A DNA stretch of 6,626 nt, taken from positions 1 through 6,626 of the forward strand of contig SLRE01000077.1 in assembly GCA_007131125.1 (NCBI GenBank). Direction: 5' to 3'. The stretch comes from Bacteroidales bacterium. Lineage in GTDB: Bacteria > Bacteroidota > Bacteroidia > Bacteroidales > UBA7960. Below the pieces are notes generated by a model, which was given only the letters and a program-made list of their open reading frames with translations, had not been told where the DNA came from and did not search any database. The number at the start of each line of letters is the position of its first letter. Within the stretch, counting starts at the first letter, position 1. Of the stretch, positions 4,759 to 6,626 are shown piece by piece. Position numbers and translations under genes: made by a program.

Positions 4759-5765
4759 TTTTCTGAAAATAAAACGGCAAGCACCGTTTGCCCTACCACC
4801 TTCAGAGTTTCCGGATCGATTACTTCCATTGTATCGCCAGTGGTGTGCCATTCAGGAAAAAAACCATGGGAAGTGGTTTCATCCTGGTGAATGATGTTGA
4901 TGGTGGGAATCCCCCTGATTTTATTGATATAATAATGGTCATCGGTAATATAACCTCCTTCGCGATTGAGGAAATAATGCTCATAACCCTGGCGGCGAGC
5001 GATGTTCCATACCTTTCTTACAATGTTTGCAGCATACAACATCGAAAACCCTTCCTTTTTAAAGGTGGCCCCGGAAGCTCCAACCATATCCAGCAATATC
5101 CCGAAGCGGGCATTGTAGTCGGATCGGTGGGGGTTGCGTGCCCAGTGCTGAGAACCAAGGGCCCAGCTATCCTGGTCGGGGCGGGTGATGGATTGGTGCT
5201 GTCCGTAATCTTCTGCGTCAAAAAAGATAATATCTACCCCAACATTTGGGCTTTTTTCGCTGATGATGCGGGCAATCTCCATTAATACGCCCACACCGCT
5301 GGCCCCGTCATTGGCTCCGTCGATAGGAGTATAATGCTTTTCGGGATCAGGATCGTGATCGGCATAGGGGCGGCTGTCCCAGTGCGCACACAACAAAATG
5401 CGGGAGGTTTTTTCGGGTTGAAAAACCCCGATAATGTTTTTTATATTTAATACCGTACCGTCATAGGCCCTGGTCCTGGTTCTCTGTATATATAAGGTGT
5501 CTGCAAATCCCCCAAGGGTTTGGGCAAGCCACTCGCCTGCCTTGCGATGGGCTTCGGTGTTGGGAACCCTTGGTCCGAAAGCAACCTGCTGGTCAACAAA
5601 GAAGTAAGCCGAATCCCTGTTGAAAGCAGGTACTTCAACTGCCCTTGAACGGGCATTGTCTCTGTCAGGTGCCCTCTGTTCCTCACGCACCGCATCTCCG
5701 CAGGAATGGACGGTCAATAGCAAAACAAGAACCAGGGGGATGTTCAAAAGCAATGTTTTTTTCAT
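4755..5765 (-). CDS. Glutaminyl-peptide cyclotransferase (type II, M28 fold), predicted lipoprotein
   Basis: A 336-residue secreted zinc enzyme predicted to turn N-terminal glutamine of exported proteins into pyroglutamate. Residues 1-21 are a lipoprotein signal (MKKTLLL, hydrophobic core, lipobox VHSC) with lipidation at Cys22. After a polar linker comes the M28 fold: AHWDSRP (127-133), DGANDGASGVG (149-159, metal Asp153), FFDAEDYG (181-188, Glu185 as probable general base and Asp186 as metal ligand), WALGSQHW (201-208), GILLDMVGA (222-230, Asp226), TDDHYYI (274-280) and EWHTTGD (305-311, His307). The order and spacing match the P. gingivalis type II glutaminyl cyclase as I remember it, including the NPH-x-x-Y-x-A-x-x-GILLDMVGA block. 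An M28 aminopeptidase is the alternative, because the metal positions are shared. A GTG 21 bases upstream (5786) is in frame, but the ATG at 5765 begins a proper signal peptide and the GTG overlaps a -7 element. Its stop interlocks with that of the PIN-PhoH gene. Confidence 0.9.
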   Translation of the reverse strand: MKKTLLLNIPLVLVLLLTVHSCGDAVREEQRAPDRDNARSRAVEVPAFNRDSAYFFVDQQVAFGPRVPNTEAHRKAGEWLAQTLGGFADTLYIQRTRTRAYDGTVLNIKNIIGVFQPEKTSRILLCAHWDSRPYADHDPDPEKHYTPIDGANDGASGVGVLMEIARIISEKSPNVGVDIIFFDAEDYGQHQSITRPDQDSWALGSQHWARNPHRSDYNARFGILLDMVGASGATFKKEGFSMLYAANIVRKVWNIARRQGYEHYFLNREGGYITDDHYYINKIRGIPTINIIHQDETTSHGFFPEWHTTGDTMEVIDPETLKVVGQTVLAVLFSEN

Positions 5766-5785
5766 AGTATACGGATTTGCTGACA

Positions 5786-5793
5786 CAAAAATA
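5786..5793 (-). promoter_or_regulatory. Candidate Bacteroidota -7 element for the glutaminyl cyclase gene
   Basis: On the minus strand TATTTTTG matches the Bacteroidota -7 consensus TAnnTTTG exactly. It would place transcription start near 5779, giving a leader of about 14 bases before the ATG at 5765. No TTTG is visible at the expected -33 distance, so the call is tentative. If real, it excludes the upstream in-frame GTG at 5786 as the start. Confidence 0.35.
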
Positions 5794-5928
5794 CATAATT
5801 ATACAGGGATTGGTCCTTTAGGTGAAAAAGTTGTTTTTATTCCGCTGCAACGCCAGTAGCTATCGTAATAATATTCATTTGGTTTTATTTAAAAAAAACA
5901 TTAATCTGTCGTTTTTTTTAAAATACAA

Positions 5929-5958
5929 TTTGTAATTTTAAAAAAATCCATATTTTTA
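5929..5958 (+). promoter_or_regulatory. Candidate Bacteroidota promoter for the PAS-LuxR gene
   Basis: TTTG (5929-5932) and TATTTTTA (5951-5958; consensus TAnnTTTG with the last base changed) are 18 bases apart, near the usual -33/-7 spacing. Transcription would begin near 5964, leaving about 55 bases of leader before the ATG at 6020. The -33 box overlaps a small dyad, TACAA-T-TTGTA (5924-5934), that could be an operator. The surrounding 5870-6000 is very AT-rich, so chance matches are likely. Apart from this and the facing -7 element I see nothing else in 5766-6019. Confidence 0.35.
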
Positions 5959-6019
5959 TCATATATTAAAGTAAAAATAACTATTTTGTCACCTTAGTTT
6001 TTAAAGGCTGTGGTATTTT

Positions 6020-6626
6020 ATGAAAAACAGTGAAGCTTCTGAAAAACTCCCTGAGAATAAAGAGGAAAACCCGGGGACATTGATACAGCGAAATTATCAG
6101 CTTAAAAAGCAGGTTCTTTTTTATGACAAGATCTTTTCAAGCCTGAATGCCATTGTGCTGGTTTTTGATCTCAATAAATTCCGGGTTGTATGGGCCAATG
6201 ATCAGTACAAGAAGGTTCTGGGGTATAAGAAAAAAACCAATACCAGTCCTGAGGGGTTGCTGGAGTTGTATCACCCCGAAGACAAAGACATGCTTTTTCA
6301 AATGAAAAAGTTTTTTGTGACAAACCGTAAATCTACCTTTACCGCCTTTTATAAGTTTCGTAATTCCGCCGGAAAATATTTATGGTTGTTTACATCGGCC
6401 AAGGTTTTCCGGTATTCAGAGAAAGAGGATGTTTTTGAGGTGCTGGCCATCAGTATTGACTTTACACAGCAGCTAACCTACCACAAGAATATTAAATTGC
6501 TTACCCAGGAGAAACTCCAGGAGGTCAATAGAAAACATATAGAAAAGATAACCGACCGTGAGCGGCAAATTGTGAAATATTTTGCCAATGGTTTTAAAAC
6601 CAAGGAAATTGCCGAAATTTTAGGCA
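6020..6626 (+). CDS. PAS domain - LuxR-type HTH transcriptional regulator, 3' truncated by window edge
   Basis: An open frame of 202 codons starts at ATG 6020 and runs off the right edge without a stop. A stop codon in frame at 6002-6004 with no other ATG after it fixes this start. Residues 1-30 are polar and charged. Residues about 36-150 form one PAS domain: AIVLVFDLNKFRVVWAND and YKKVLGY, then LYHPEDKDM, then an F-x-A-FYKFRNSAGKYLWL strand pair and FEVLAISIDFT, which is the PAS_3-like pattern. A short helical, probably coiled linker (152-175) leads into the beginning of a LuxR/GerE helix-turn-helix, ITDREREx-like: TDRERQIVKYFANGFKTKEIAEILG (178-202). No receiver domain precedes it, so it probably senses a ligand, redox state or partner through PAS rather than by phosphorylation. 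The sensed signal and target genes are unknown. It is transcribed divergently from the glutaminyl cyclase gene across 254 bases. Confidence 0.9.
   Translation, partial: MKNSEASEKLPENKEENPGTLIQRNYQLKKQVLFYDKIFSSLNAIVLVFDLNKFRVVWANDQYKKVLGYKKKTNTSPEGLLELYHPEDKDMLFQMKKFFVTNRKSTFTAFYKFRNSAGKYLWLFTSAKVFRYSEKEDVFEVLAISIDFTQQLTYHKNIKLLTQEKLQEVNRKHIEKITDRERQIVKYFANGFKTKEIAEILG

Noticed and set aside
4788..5285. 165-codon plus-strand open frame inside the cyclase gene
   Set aside because: Antisense to conserved M28 motifs, which explain the sequence fully; the predicted peptide has no family resemblance.
5766..5786. Upstream GTG start adding seven residues to the cyclase
   Set aside because: It would put MSANPYT before an otherwise well-formed lipoprotein signal, and the GTG overlaps a perfect -7 element.

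Overview
The window looks chromosomal and comes from a member of the Bacteroidota, probably a Bacteroidales/Marinilabiliales-type organism; the genus cannot be told from sequence alone. The case rests on the ExbB - small membrane protein - ExbD - ExbD gene order, a type II glutaminyl cyclase closely resembling the Porphyromonas gingivalis enzyme, a PIN-PhoH ATPase, a PAS-LuxR regulator, A/T-rich leaders that mostly lack Shine-Dalgarno sequences, and candidate -33/-7 promoter elements of Bacteroidota type. No phage, transposon, CRISPR or integration signature was seen.

Layout: (1) 3-506 (+) is the 3' end of a YD-repeat protein that enters from upstream. (2) 507-753 is a convergent intergenic region with a strong symmetrical terminator hairpin at 701-732. 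(3) 754-2979 (-) is a compact four-gene operon, in transcription order exbB, a 106-residue three-helix membrane protein, exbD1 and exbD2. (4) A tRNA-Ser(GGA) lies just upstream on the same strand at 3064-3154. (5) A 212-bp AT-rich divergent region leads into a PIN-PhoH ATPase at 3367-4758 (+). (6) This gene converges with an M28-fold glutaminyl cyclase lipoprotein at 4755-5765 (-), and their stop codons interlock. (7) A 254-bp AT-rich divergent region precedes a PAS-LuxR regulator that starts at 6020 (+) and runs off the window. No gene-free stretch exceeds 300 bases.

Functionally the centre is a proton-motive-force motor of the ExbB/ExbD (TolQ/TolR) type, of the kind that energises TonB-dependent outer-membrane transport. 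It contains an uncharacterised membrane subunit and two different ExbD proteins, with no TonB beside it. The predicted mature N-terminus of ExbB is a glutamine. That is the substrate class of the glutaminyl cyclase encoded 1.8 kb away, so the window appears to hold both an enzyme and one plausible substrate of the Bacteroidota pyroglutamate modification. Most of the content belongs to known families. The least explained parts are the 106-residue motor-operon protein, the use of Shine-Dalgarno sites by the two exbD genes only, and the YD-repeat protein.
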